DNA of 20,150 bases, from positions 1 through 20,150 of the forward strand of contig JAZOAK010000064.1 of NCBI GenBank assembly GCA_045595445.1. The letters run 5' to 3'. Shown here piece by piece: positions 1 through 7,660 of the stretch (its first letter is position 1; each line of letters begins with the position of its first letter). The DNA is from RGIG3009 sp045595445 (GTDB taxonomy: Bacteria; Bacillota; Clostridia; Oscillospirales; Acutalibacteraceae). A program made the position numbers and the translations under genes. The notes below the pieces were generated by a model. It was not told the origin of the DNA, searched no databases, and saw nothing but the letters and a program-made list of their open reading frames with translations.

Positions 1-27
1 GATGATCTTTTGCTCGTTGTTGCCGGG

Positions 28-69
28 AAAAAAAAAGGCGGCTGATTTTAACCGTTCACCCGCCTTTTT
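28..69 (-). terminator. Rho-independent terminator of pgcA
   Basis: Read on the minus strand, a 10-bp stem (arms at 60-69 and 32-41, AAAAAGGCGG against CCGCCTTTTT) closes an 18-nt loop and runs into a T tract (the A run at 28-36 on the plus strand). It lies 8 bases after the pgcA stop codon. Bases 1-27 hold nothing I can identify. Confidence 0.85.
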
Positions 70-76
70 AATTGCT

Positions 77-1786
77 TTACGCTTTTAATATTCCTTCCAC
101 AACTTTACGCAGCTTATCTGCGACGACATCTGCCTCTTCCGGTGTGGCACCGGTTGCGGTGACGTATCCCTTGATCTTCGGCTCCGTACCGGACGGGCGC
201 ACGATCACGCTCGCGTGGTTTTCCAGTTCAAACACCAAAACATTGGCACGGGGGAGGGTGAGCGGCTCCACGTTGGTTGCCGTTTTCCGCTCGGCAGTCA
301 GATAATCGGCGATCGCTAAGACGCAAAGCCCACCGAGTTCTTTTGGAGGGTTGGAACGTAATTTTTGCATGATACCATCCATCGCCGCCATACCTTTGGC
401 GCCCTCGAACTGTACGTTAACGAGCAGATGGCGGTATGCGCCGTGCTCATGGTACAACAATTGCAGTACGTCCAACAATGACAATCCGTTTGCCTTATAA
501 TACGCCGCCATTTCACAAATCAGCATGGAAGCGACCACGGCATCCTTATCGCGGGCGTGGGTGCCGGCAAGGCAGCCGTAGCTTTCTTCAAAACCAAACT
601 GGAAGCGTTCGGGCTCACCTGCTTGTTCCATTTCCACGATCTGCTCACCGATATATTTGAAACCGGTCAGCACGTTGCGCATTTCACAGCCAAAACTTTC
701 CGCAATACGTGTTGCGAGGTCAGAGGTCACAATGGTCTTGATCACCACCGGATTTTCCGGTAACGTTTGTTGCTTGGCGCGGCAGGAGAGAATATAATTG
801 AGCAGCAAGCAACCGGTCTCGTTACCTGTCAACAGAACGTATTCGTCGTTTTGCCGTACTGCGATGCCCACGCGATCACAGTCGGGATCGGTGGCAAGCA
901 GCAGATCCGGTTCGGTCGTTTCGGCAAGTTTTAGTGCTAACTCAAACGGTTGCCGCAGTTCGGGGTTCGGGAACGGTGCGGTGGGGAAGTTGCCGTCCGG
1001 CAATTCCTGATCCGGAACGACCGTTACCTGCGATAACCCGATCCGCTCCAAGATCTTGCGAACCGGTTTGTTACCGGCACCGTTAAGCGGGGTGTAAATG
1101 ACTTTCAGATCGCTCTGTGCACAAACACCGGGATTGATCTGCTGTGAGGCGACACAGGCGAGAAACGCGTCAACGACCTCGTCACCAACCAGCGTAATGC
1201 GTCCGTCTTCAACAGCCGCGTCAAAATCCGCTAAACGAATATCTGTGAACAGATCCAATTTCTGTATGCACTCGGTAACGGTGTTTGCATCCTCATCGGT
1301 CATTTGGTAACCTTCGGGGCCATAGCACTTGTACCCGTTATACTTGGCGGGATTGTGACTGGCGGTGACCATAATGCCCGCCTGACAAGCCAAATGCTTT
1401 ACAGCAAAAGACAATACCGGAACGGGGGCCAGTTCCGCAAACAGATGCACCGATACGCCGTTGCCCGCGAGCACGCGTGCTGCCTCTTTTGCGAACAGAT
1501 CGGATTTGATACGCGAATCGTAGCAAATCACCACACACGGAGCGGGATAGCGTGAAGTGAGGTAATCGGCGAGTCCTTGCGTTGCTTTGCGAATCGTATA
1601 AATGTTCATGCGGTTGGTGCCCGCACCGATCACACCGCGAAGTCCCGCTGTTCCAAACTCTAATTCACGATAAAAACGATCAAAAATTTCATCTTGGTTG
1701 TTAGCAATACCGCGTAGTTCAACACCCAAATCGGGGTCATCAACAGCATCGGTGAGCCAACGCTCATAACTTTCAGAAACGCTCAT
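77..1786 (-). CDS. pgcA: Alpha-phosphoglucomutase / phosphomannomutase family
   Basis: This 569-residue enzyme should interconvert glucose-1-phosphate and glucose-6-phosphate in the cytosol, feeding UDP-glucose, glycolipid and wall polymer synthesis. All four signatures of the alpha-D-phosphohexomutase superfamily are visible: the phosphoserine loop TASHNPAKYNG (Ser143), the metal site DPDCDR (Asp300, 302, 304), the sugar-binding GFEESYG (Glu400, Glu401), and the phosphate-binding RPSGTEPK (530-537). Length is close to Bacillus PgcA, about 580 residues. The ATG at 1786 is preceded by AAAGGA at 7-nt spacing. The gene is monocistronic, with its own promoter and terminator. Substrate preference (glucose, mannose or pentose phosphate) cannot be read from sequence; PgcA-type glucomutase is the best match. 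Confidence 0.93.
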   Translation of the reverse strand: MSVSESYERWLTDAVDDPDLGVELRGIANNQDEIFDRFYRELEFGTAGLRGVIGAGTNRMNIYTIRKATQGLADYLTSRYPAPCVVICYDSRIKSDLFAKEAARVLAGNGVSVHLFAELAPVPVLSFAVKHLACQAGIMVTASHNPAKYNGYKCYGPEGYQMTDEDANTVTECIQKLDLFTDIRLADFDAAVEDGRITLVGDEVVDAFLACVASQQINPGVCAQSDLKVIYTPLNGAGNKPVRKILERIGLSQVTVVPDQELPDGNFPTAPFPNPELRQPFELALKLAETTEPDLLLATDPDCDRVGIAVRQNDEYVLLTGNETGCLLLNYILSCRAKQQTLPENPVVIKTIVTSDLATRIAESFGCEMRNVLTGFKYIGEQIVEMEQAGEPERFQFGFEESYGCLAGTHARDKDAVVASMLICEMAAYYKANGLSLLDVLQLLYHEHGAYRHLLVNVQFEGAKGMAAMDGIMQKLRSNPPKELGGLCVLAIADYLTAERKTATNVEPLTLPRANVLVFELENHASVIVRPSGTEPKIKGYVTATGATPEEADVVADKLRKVVEGILKA

Positions 1787-1816
1787 AACAGCATCCTTTC
1801 TGTGGTTGATGTGTTA

Positions 1817-1845
1817 ATTATACCCTTTTTTGGTAAAAAAATCAA
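1817..1845 (-). promoter_or_regulatory. Sigma-A promoter of pgcA
   Basis: On the minus strand TTGATT (1840-1845) is followed after exactly 17 nt by a perfect TATAAT (1817-1822). It lies about 30 nt upstream of the pgcA start, between that gene and the terminator of the ytr-like operon. Confidence 0.85.
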
Positions 1846-1860
1846 GTTATGCCTTTCGAC

Positions 1861-1898
1861 AAAAGAAGCACCCGCGATTTTCACCGCGGGTGCTTCTT
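1861..1898 (-). terminator. Terminator of the ytr-like ABC operon
   Basis: A perfect 14-bp stem (1863-1876 with 1885-1898, GC-rich core) closes an 8-nt loop. On the minus strand it is followed by TTTTG, giving CTTCTTTTG at the 3' side. It lies 12 nt beyond the permease stop and insulates pgcA from the operon. Confidence 0.9.
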
Positions 1899-1910
1899 AT
1901 AAAATTGTGA

Positions 1911-4049
1911 CTATTTGGTATTGGTTAAACCATGTGTTTCTAAATGCTTGTTGTGAAGTTGGAGTAACCAATCGGGGAGGGTATCACCTTGAAAATAATG
2001 GTAATAGCTTTCGTATTCATGCCAGTAATCTTTTCCGTTATCGGTATAAACGATCGTGCTGTCCTCAAAGACGACGAAATAGAACGGTTTTGTTACGGCG
2101 GGAATCTTATTCGCCGGTAAGGTGTCCGCCCAAGCAGCAACGGAGTCGGTGTTGGCGATTAGATCTTCGTCGATATATACACGCCCGAATGGTGCCTCTC
2201 CGTCAAAATTATAAAACGAAATTTCCAAAGAATCATTTTCATCAAAACCGGACTCTTTTAATATATTCACCAGAGCTTGACCATTCTTCTTCGCGTTGCA
2301 AATTTGATTGATGTATTCCTGCGTGGTTTTCGGCAAAACCGAAGTGTCCAGCGGCACGTTCATCTTATACCATTGCATGCCTTCGTAGAATCGACATTCC
2401 AGTCGATTAACGGTTGGCGAGCCGAGTGAGAGAGAGGTGTAGTAATATTCGGGATGCTTTGTTTCTGACGTGGTTTGCAGTGCGTACCATTTGTCAAAAC
2501 CGATTTCGCGCACTTCTTCCAAAAGAACCTTGTACAACGATGCGTACGAGGGTACGTGTCCGGATCCGTTCGTAACGAAAATATCAGAAACGGTTTCGGG
2601 CAGATCAGTATAAATGTTGCGGAATTCTTTGGTTTTATATACTTCGCTGTACACGGATTGCAGTTTTTCATCGCTGATGAGGATATTGCGCAGGTGCGTA
2701 ATGCCGTTGCACTTGATGGCGACGGGAACGGAAGGCAACTCGGAAGCCCAGTAACGCTCATGTGAGGATTCCAACAGTTCCAAAGAATACGATAACTGTT
2801 CTGACACGATCCGCCGTGCGTTTTCATCCGTTAATTCCATTTCTTCCGTTTTGGAAGTAAAATAATCCGGAATACGGTTATAACTATTATCGCTTAAAAT
2901 ACGCACGGAGTCGATCTGTTCAGGTTTTGGTGAGAACGACATGGTTGCATGATACAAGCCGTAAATCCCGCCAAAATAAATACCACCGAACAGCAGTAAT
3001 GATACGATCATCCCCAACGCATAACGCGGTATGTTTCGGAACGTGCGTGAGGTAATGATCTGGAACACAAGAGCAAGTAGAATGGATACGATAAACAGAA
3101 TGACAAGCGTGCCTATCATCGACGCGTCTAACGAATCATTTCGCACGACTGTGTCAAATAGACCAAAGACGGCGACGGCGGTGAGGACAGAACCGATCAA
3201 GAAACGGTAGACACCTTGCAAGATGCGATTCGGTGCAGATTTGCCGGCAGATTCGCTGCTACGCTTAACAAATAAGAGGAGAGCAAAAGCTGTGTAAATG
3301 AGGGCAATAACGAGTGTGTAAACGCCGCTTGTTACAGAGGTGAGCGGTTTTTCGTAATCACCAAACAACAAGCCAAAGACAAAGCCAACGGGCACGTTGT
3401 ATTCGTAATTGAGAATGGCGGCAAAGGATAGTCCGTGGACTAACGGTAACGCGTCCGTCACTGCCAAAACGGCGATCTGGATCAGTAAACGCGGCAGAAA
3501 GATCAACAATAGGGAAACGAGAACGTTGCTGAACGTCGTACCTGTTACTGACATGGCAATCGCAACAGCGGCGGCGATAAAATACGAGCCGACAAGCGAG
3601 GAAAATCCCGTGATAAAAACACTGCTCAGATTAACGGTATACAATGTGGGGAAGAAAGAATAGACAAGCGTGATGAGAGTAGCCGAAACGGCAGCTGTGA
3701 AGGTCAACCAAGTGATGATCGACGCAAATAAACTTAAAAATAAGCACTGTCTGGTTTCGGGGATCGCATGATAAAAATCACTGGATTCCCGCTTGTTCAA
3801 GAAGGAGAACAGGTACAACGTCATCAATGGTGCGATCGCACAGAACAACAAGAGGATCGGCATATTCATATCCAAATAATTGATCGTTTCGGGTACGGAA
3901 TTTCCCCCGCCCTCTAAGTGATTCAAGTATTGCATGATGGGGTTGATGATGCCGATAAAGCAAAGTGCTACGGTGGAAAGAATGCCGATGATGCGAAGCT
4001 GCTTGATACCGTCGAGATACAGACGGGGGCTGAAAATTCGTTTTTTCAT
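1911..4049 (-). CDS. Large ABC-2-type permease with extracytoplasmic domain, YtrC/D-like
   Basis: This 712-residue membrane protein is the last gene of a regulator-ATPase-permease operon and is presumably the transport or signalling partner of the ATPase just upstream. Its start is 3 nt after the ATPase stop, with GGAGGT inside the end of that gene. Residues 1-370 hold roughly ten hydrophobic segments (for example 20-40, 62-84, 105-130, 143-168, 175-198, 244-262, 281-299, 311-333 and 343-364). The loop motif NKRESSDFYHAIP (85-97) is typical of clostridial ABC permeases in GntR-linked operons. Residues about 371-712 are mostly soluble and end without another membrane segment, so they likely lie outside the membrane. 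Only one permease gene is present, so it may act as a homodimer. The substrate is unknown. Confidence 0.8.
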   Translation of the reverse strand: MKKRIFSPRLYLDGIKQLRIIGILSTVALCFIGIINPIMQYLNHLEGGGNSVPETINYLDMNMPILLLFCAIAPLMTLYLFSFLNKRESSDFYHAIPETRQCLFLSLFASIITWLTFTAAVSATLITLVYSFFPTLYTVNLSSVFITGFSSLVGSYFIAAAVAIAMSVTGTTFSNVLVSLLLIFLPRLLIQIAVLAVTDALPLVHGLSFAAILNYEYNVPVGFVFGLLFGDYEKPLTSVTSGVYTLVIALIYTAFALLLFVKRSSESAGKSAPNRILQGVYRFLIGSVLTAVAVFGLFDTVVRNDSLDASMIGTLVILFIVSILLALVFQIITSRTFRNIPRYALGMIVSLLLFGGIYFGGIYGLYHATMSFSPKPEQIDSVRILSDNSYNRIPDYFTSKTEEMELTDENARRIVSEQLSYSLELLESSHERYWASELPSVPVAIKCNGITHLRNILISDEKLQSVYSEVYKTKEFRNIYTDLPETVSDIFVTNGSGHVPSYASLYKVLLEEVREIGFDKWYALQTTSETKHPEYYYTSLSLGSPTVNRLECRFYEGMQWYKMNVPLDTSVLPKTTQEYINQICNAKKNGQALVNILKESGFDENDSLEISFYNFDGEAPFGRVYIDEDLIANTDSVAAWADTLPANKIPAVTKPFYFVVFEDSTIVYTDNGKDYWHEYESYYHYFQGDTLPDWLLQLHNKHLETHGLTNTK

Positions 4050-4052
4050 GGC

Positions 4053-4955
4053 TTATACCTCCAATATGTCGCCGGCGGCATAGCCGAGGGCTTCCATTTC
4101 GTAGGTGAACACTTCTTCGAGGGATAGCGGCAACACGTCCAACAAAATGGGGGACATGGCAGATAATTTGGTAACTGTTTCTTGCTTATCACCGCGCACG
4201 ATCAAATTGGCAACCGAGCCGCGTTTGACGTAGTTTAAGACGGTAAGCGTTTGGAAATCTGCTTCGCCGAAATCGTGGTTAAACGCAATTTGTACTTTGA
4301 AAAGTGACGTTTTTAAGTCTTGAATATCGCTTTCCAGCACTAAACCGCCTTTGTGTAAAAGAGCAAGTTGGTCGCAGGTATCTTCCAATTCACGCAAAGA
4401 ATGCGAGGTGATGATAGCGGTAGCGTTTTGCTCCAATACATCTTCACAAATGAGATTTTTGACGACATTACGCATGATGGGGTCTAACCCGTCAAACGTC
4501 TCGTCAAAAAAGATATATTGCGGATGCGTGGATAATGCCAGTATGGTAGCGGCCTGCCGCTTCATACCTTTGGAAAACGTGTTGATCGGCTTGCGCGGAT
4601 CAAGAGCAAACATTTTGGTCATGTTGCAAAAGCGCACGTAGTCGAACTTCGGGTTAGAGGCCTTATACAAATCGGCCATACGGTTCATGGTGGCGCCGGT
4701 TAAAAAGAACAGACCGTCGGCAACGTAGGCGATCTCACTTTTTTTAGCAGGGTTTTCATAGATTGGTTCACCGTCGATGAGGACTGAACCGTGATCGGGG
4801 CGGTATACACCTGTGATGGTACGTAAAAAAGTGGATTTTCCGGCACCGTTGGAACCGACCATGCCGTATATGCATCCTTGCGGAATGGTGCAGGTGATAC
4901 TATCCAACGCCACGAAATTGCCGAATTTTTTCGTCAGGTTTTGCGCCTGGATCAT
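4053..4955 (-). CDS. ABC transporter ATP-binding protein, YtrB-like
   Basis: This is a 300-residue cytoplasmic ATPase that should power the following permease. Visible motifs are Walker A GSNGAGKS (34-41), a signature region reading FSKGMKRQ (127-134) in place of LSGGQ, Walker B IFFDE (148-152), a D-loop GLDP (156-159) and the switch histidine His185 in TSHS. The SKGMKRQ signature is characteristic of ABC-2 exporters of the YtrB/BcrA/NatA type. About 100 residues follow the nucleotide-binding domain, as in that family. The ATG overlaps the stop of the GntR gene (ATGA), and AGAGGTG lies 7 nt upstream, so translation is coupled to the regulator. Export or sensing of a cell-envelope-active compound is a reasonable inference from the family, not shown here. 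Confidence 0.88.
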   Translation of the reverse strand: MIQAQNLTKKFGNFVALDSITCTIPQGCIYGMVGSNGAGKSTFLRTITGVYRPDHGSVLIDGEPIYENPAKKSEIAYVADGLFFLTGATMNRMADLYKASNPKFDYVRFCNMTKMFALDPRKPINTFSKGMKRQAATILALSTHPQYIFFDETFDGLDPIMRNVVKNLICEDVLEQNATAIITSHSLRELEDTCDQLALLHKGGLVLESDIQDLKTSLFKVQIAFNHDFGEADFQTLTVLNYVKRGSVANLIVRGDKQETVTKLSAMSPILLDVLPLSLEEVFTYEMEALGYAAGDILEV

Positions 4956-5332
4956 AAAGAAACACCTCTTTCTTTATAAGCAGTATGAATACAATCGATA
5001 AGTTCTTCCTCGGGGATACCGGCAAGCGCCAGATCATCTGCTAATTGTCGCAACGAATCCAATTTCCGACGCATATGCGCCTGCAATACCTCGGCTGCGT
5101 TTTTGGCCACAAAGCAGCCGATACCGGGAACGGAATAGATAATGCCGCGCGTATCCAAATCGGAATAGGCCTTTTGGATCGTATTGGGATTGATGGACAG
5201 TTCCAGTGACAAGCTGCGCACAGAAGGCAACTGAGAGTCCGCCGGTAACAGACCGGTCAGTACCAGCTTTTCCAGTTGTTCAATTAATTGCTCATACACG
5301 GGCTGTCGTGATAAAGGGTCGATCCGGAACAT
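4952..5332 (-). CDS. GntR-family repressor, YtrA subfamily
   Basis: This 126-residue transcription factor has an N-terminal winged helix (about 8-78: PVYEQLIEQLEKLV, then LPSVRSLSLELSINPNTIQKAY for the helix-turn-helix) followed by a short helical dimerisation tail of about 45 residues. There is no large effector-binding domain, the hallmark of the YtrA subfamily. It is the first gene of the operon with the ATPase and permease. AAAGGAGG lies 8 nt before the ATG. An inverted repeat over the transcription start (5370-5392) is the obvious autoregulatory target. In Bacillus the homologous YtrA represses its ABC operon, which is induced by some wall-active antibiotics. The same role here is inference. 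Confidence 0.88.
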   Translation of the reverse strand: MFRIDPLSRQPVYEQLIEQLEKLVLTGLLPADSQLPSVRSLSLELSINPNTIQKAYSDLDTRGIIYSVPGIGCFVAKNAAEVLQAHMRRKLDSLRQLADDLALAGIPEEELIDCIHTAYKERGVSL

Positions 5333-5369
5333 ACCTTTCCTCCTTTCGGGAAATGTTTACCCGATACAG

Positions 5370-5392
5370 GTGTACTATATCGGATAGTACAC
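5370..5392. promoter_or_regulatory. Operator for the YtrA-like repressor
   Basis: A perfect inverted repeat has 9-bp arms, GTGTACTAT and ATAGTACAC, around 5 nt. Read on the minus strand it contains AGTGTA, 13 nt, then TACAC, which agrees with the AGTGTA-N13-TACACT operator I recall for Bacillus YtrA. It begins 4 nt after the -10 box of the operon, so bound repressor would cover the transcription start. Confidence 0.8.
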
Positions 5393-5396
5393 TATG

Positions 5397-5425
5397 AGTA
5401 TAACAAACCCCTTGACGGTTGTCAA
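5397..5425 (-). promoter_or_regulatory. Promoter of the ytrA-like operon
   Basis: On the minus strand a perfect TTGACA (5420-5425) and TATACT (5397-5402) are separated by 17 nt. The -35 box lies in one arm of the terminator hairpin of the upstream MATE gene. Confidence 0.82.
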
Positions 5426-5433
5426 GGGGGTTT
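5405..5433 (-). terminator. Terminator hairpin after the MATE gene
   Basis: A 12-bp stem with a single bulged G (arms 5405-5416 and 5421-5433) closes a GGTT/AACC tetraloop 15 nt after the MATE stop. The minus-strand 3' side continues GGGGTTTGTTAT, a modest U tract. The hairpin overlaps the -35 box and spacer of the next operon's promoter. Confidence 0.7.
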
Positions 5434-5448
5434 GAAGAAATTTATGAA

Positions 5449-6813
5449 TCAATGTGAGGTGGCAGTACCTAATGAGTCGGTGCTGCTTTTCAATTTCAGA
5501 AAAACAGCACGGAGATCGATTAACAGAACGACGATGGATAAGAACCATCCGACGGGCCAAACGGTATACAAGAATGACAGGTTGGGGAACAAAGGGAAAA
5601 TGGCATAGACCCATACAAAGCGCAATGCGCACATAAAGACAAGAGAGGTAACAGCCGGCATGATCGGTCTTCCCAAACCTTTTAAGGTGCCGCCAAGAAC
5701 TTCGTTAATACCACAAATAAAATAGGTGCTGGAAACGATAATCATCTTCTGCTGCGAATAGTCGAGAACTGCCGGTACATCCGACATTAGGCCGGATAAT
5801 TGGCGTGAGAATATCGCTGAAAGCATGCCAAAACCGGCACCGAACAGAAAGGTGATTATGGTAGCACGCGACAGAGTCTTTTTGACGCGCTGAATGTTTT
5901 TCGCGCCGATATTTTGTGCGATGTACGGTGTGACAGCCAAAGAGGGTGCATAGCAAATTTGATATAAAATACCGTCAAATTGATTCGCGATGGAAACACC
6001 GGTGCTGGCGTCAGCACCCATAGTATTTACGGCGGTTGTAATGACAACGTTCGCAAAAGCAAACAAGGAACTCTGTATACCGGCAGGGATACCTATGTAA
6101 AAAATATCCTTAAATTCCCGTACGCAGAAATGCAGTTCCGTGAAATGGAATCGAATGATATTTTGCCGTTTCAACAAGACAAATACCGCAGGTACGCAAG
6201 ACACGACGTTCGAAATGATCGTGGCATAGCCGACGCCGTGAACGGTTAGATTGGCGTAATTTATGAATAAGTAAGTGCAGATAACTTTGACAGCACCGCC
6301 GAACACCAGAAAATACATAGGCCGTTTTGTGTCGCCGATGGCGCGCAGTATGGCGGCGGTAAAATTATAGAGCATTAAGGAGGGTACGCCGTAAAAGTAT
6401 AATTTGAAATAAGCGGTCGATTGTTCCAATAACTCGGCGGGACAATTTGTCCATCTTAAAAACACATTGGCGAACGGGACGCCGATTAGCATTAACAAAA
6501 GCCCGCCAACGAGTGCGATAATCATAGAAGTGGAGGTAGCACGATTGGCGCGTTCTTGTTCGCCGGCACCAATTCGTTTAGCGACAATGACGTTGGCGCC
6601 CACCGAAATACCAATCAATAAATTGGTAAAAAGCACAGTCAACGTTCCGCAGACACCGACTGCACCTACCGCTGAGCCGTGACCTTTTAGCATCATCATA
6701 TCAACGGCATTGAACAGTACCTGTGTTACGTTCATAATCATAATGGGAAACGTCATGGAGAGTAACCCTTTTGTGACCGATCCCGAAAGCATGTCTACAG
6801 TCTTTGTACGCAT
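5449..6813 (-). CDS. MATE-family multidrug/Na+ antiporter
   Basis: This is a 454-residue, very hydrophobic polytopic protein with about twelve predicted membrane segments in two similar halves, the size and pattern of MatE transporters. It probably exports organic cations or toxic metabolites using a sodium or proton gradient. The N-terminus, TKGLLSMTFPIMIMNVTQVLFNAVD, is the usual MATE opening; later come the GVGYATIISN segment and the C-half ADASTGVSIANQFDG segment. The ATG at 6813 is preceded by AGGTG at about 8 nt. It starts 39 nt after the tatD stop with no promoter I can see, so it is probably transcribed with tatD and possibly metG. A hairpin ends the unit at 5405-5433. The substrate cannot be assigned. 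Confidence 0.9.
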   Translation of the reverse strand: MRTKTVDMLSGSVTKGLLSMTFPIMIMNVTQVLFNAVDMMMLKGHGSAVGAVGVCGTLTVLFTNLLIGISVGANVIVAKRIGAGEQERANRATSTSMIIALVGGLLLMLIGVPFANVFLRWTNCPAELLEQSTAYFKLYFYGVPSLMLYNFTAAILRAIGDTKRPMYFLVFGGAVKVICTYLFINYANLTVHGVGYATIISNVVSCVPAVFVLLKRQNIIRFHFTELHFCVREFKDIFYIGIPAGIQSSLFAFANVVITTAVNTMGADASTGVSIANQFDGILYQICYAPSLAVTPYIAQNIGAKNIQRVKKTLSRATIITFLFGAGFGMLSAIFSRQLSGLMSDVPAVLDYSQQKMIIVSSTYFICGINEVLGGTLKGLGRPIMPAVTSLVFMCALRFVWVYAIFPLFPNLSFLYTVWPVGWFLSIVVLLIDLRAVFLKLKSSTDSLGTATSH

Positions 6814-6852
6814 AGTATTTCACCTGAATTTCTCTTACTGTGAACAGATGTG

Positions 6853-7614
6853 TTAAATTCTAAACAACGTTTTTGTGTTTTGTTTCGCAATATTCAGGAT
6901 GTGTTCGGTATCGCAGTTGCGAATTGCTGCAATAGCGGCGGCGGTATAAGCGATCAGCGAGGAATCGCAGCGGTGACCACGGTGGGGAACCGGTGCCAAG
7001 TACGGCGCGTCGGTTTCCAGCAAGAACCGATCTTCCGGTACCATAGCTGCAATCTCGACCAGCTTACGCGCGTTTTTGAACGTTACCACGCCGCCGATGC
7101 CGATATACATCCCGAGTTTTAAGACTTCTTTGGCGGTTTCTACGCTGCCGGAGAAACAATGAAGAACACCCGGCACACGATACTCTTTCAAAATGGCAAG
7201 CGTATCTTCGTGTGCTTCTCGGTCGTGAACCACGACCGGTAAATCCAACTCGTTTGCTAATTCCAATTGACGGCGAAACCATAATTTTTGAATTTCGCGG
7301 GGGCAGTATTCCTCGTAATGGTAATCCAGCCCGATTTCCCCGATGGCAACCACCTTTTTGTCAGTAGTCAGTTGTCGCAGTGTGTGCAAATCCTCTACCT
7401 TGGCACCGCCTGCCTCTTCGGGATGAATCCCTACTGCCGCGTACAGAGCGGGGTAGCGGCTTGCAAGTTGCACCGCTTTTTTTGAAGTTTCGGCGGTAGT
7501 TGCCGCCTCGATAATACCGCAAACGTCGATAGAAAAGAGTTTTTCTAATAACGCATCGCGATCCTCGTCAAACGAGCTGTCCAGATAATGTGCGTGTGAA
7601 TCAAAGATATGCAT
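6853..7614 (-). CDS. tatD: TatD-family metal-dependent deoxyribonuclease
   Basis: This 253-residue TIM-barrel hydrolase has the family's metal ligands: His7 and His9 (DSHAH), Glu93 (GEIGLDY), His130 (VVVHDR), His152 (LHCFSG) and Asp202 (ETDAPYLAP). Homologues are Mg-dependent 3'-5' nucleases acting on DNA/RNA, with suggested roles in oxidative damage repair or RNA quality control. I chose the ATG at 7614, four codons inside the longest frame, because GAGGT then sits 6 nt upstream; the upstream GTG at 7626 overlaps that ribosome site. It follows metG on the same strand, the common Firmicute metG-tatD order, but a terminator-like hairpin lies between them. Confidence 0.92.
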   Translation of the reverse strand: MHIFDSHAHYLDSSFDEDRDALLEKLFSIDVCGIIEAATTAETSKKAVQLASRYPALYAAVGIHPEEAGGAKVEDLHTLRQLTTDKKVVAIGEIGLDYHYEEYCPREIQKLWFRRQLELANELDLPVVVHDREAHEDTLAILKEYRVPGVLHCFSGSVETAKEVLKLGMYIGIGGVVTFKNARKLVEIAAMVPEDRFLLETDAPYLAPVPHRGHRCDSSLIAYTAAAIAAIRNCDTEHILNIAKQNTKTLFRI

Positions 7615-7626
7615 ACGATACCTCAC

Positions 7627-7655
7627 AAAAAGCGGGGTGCGGCAGCACCCCGCTT
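7627..7655 (-). terminator. Hairpin between metG and tatD
   Basis: A perfect 11-bp stem (arms 7630-7640 and 7645-7655, core GCGGGGTGC) closes a 4-nt loop. On the minus strand it ends in TTTTTG. It lies 5 nt after the metG stop and directly before the tatD ribosome site, so it may terminate fully or act as a partial terminator within the operon. Confidence 0.85.
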
Positions 7656-7660
7656 CGTGG

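Noticed and set aside
6838..6847. Palindrome CTGTGAACAG between tatD and the MATE gene
   Set aside because: Only 10 bp with a 2-nt centre, no promoter beside it, and expected by chance at this length.
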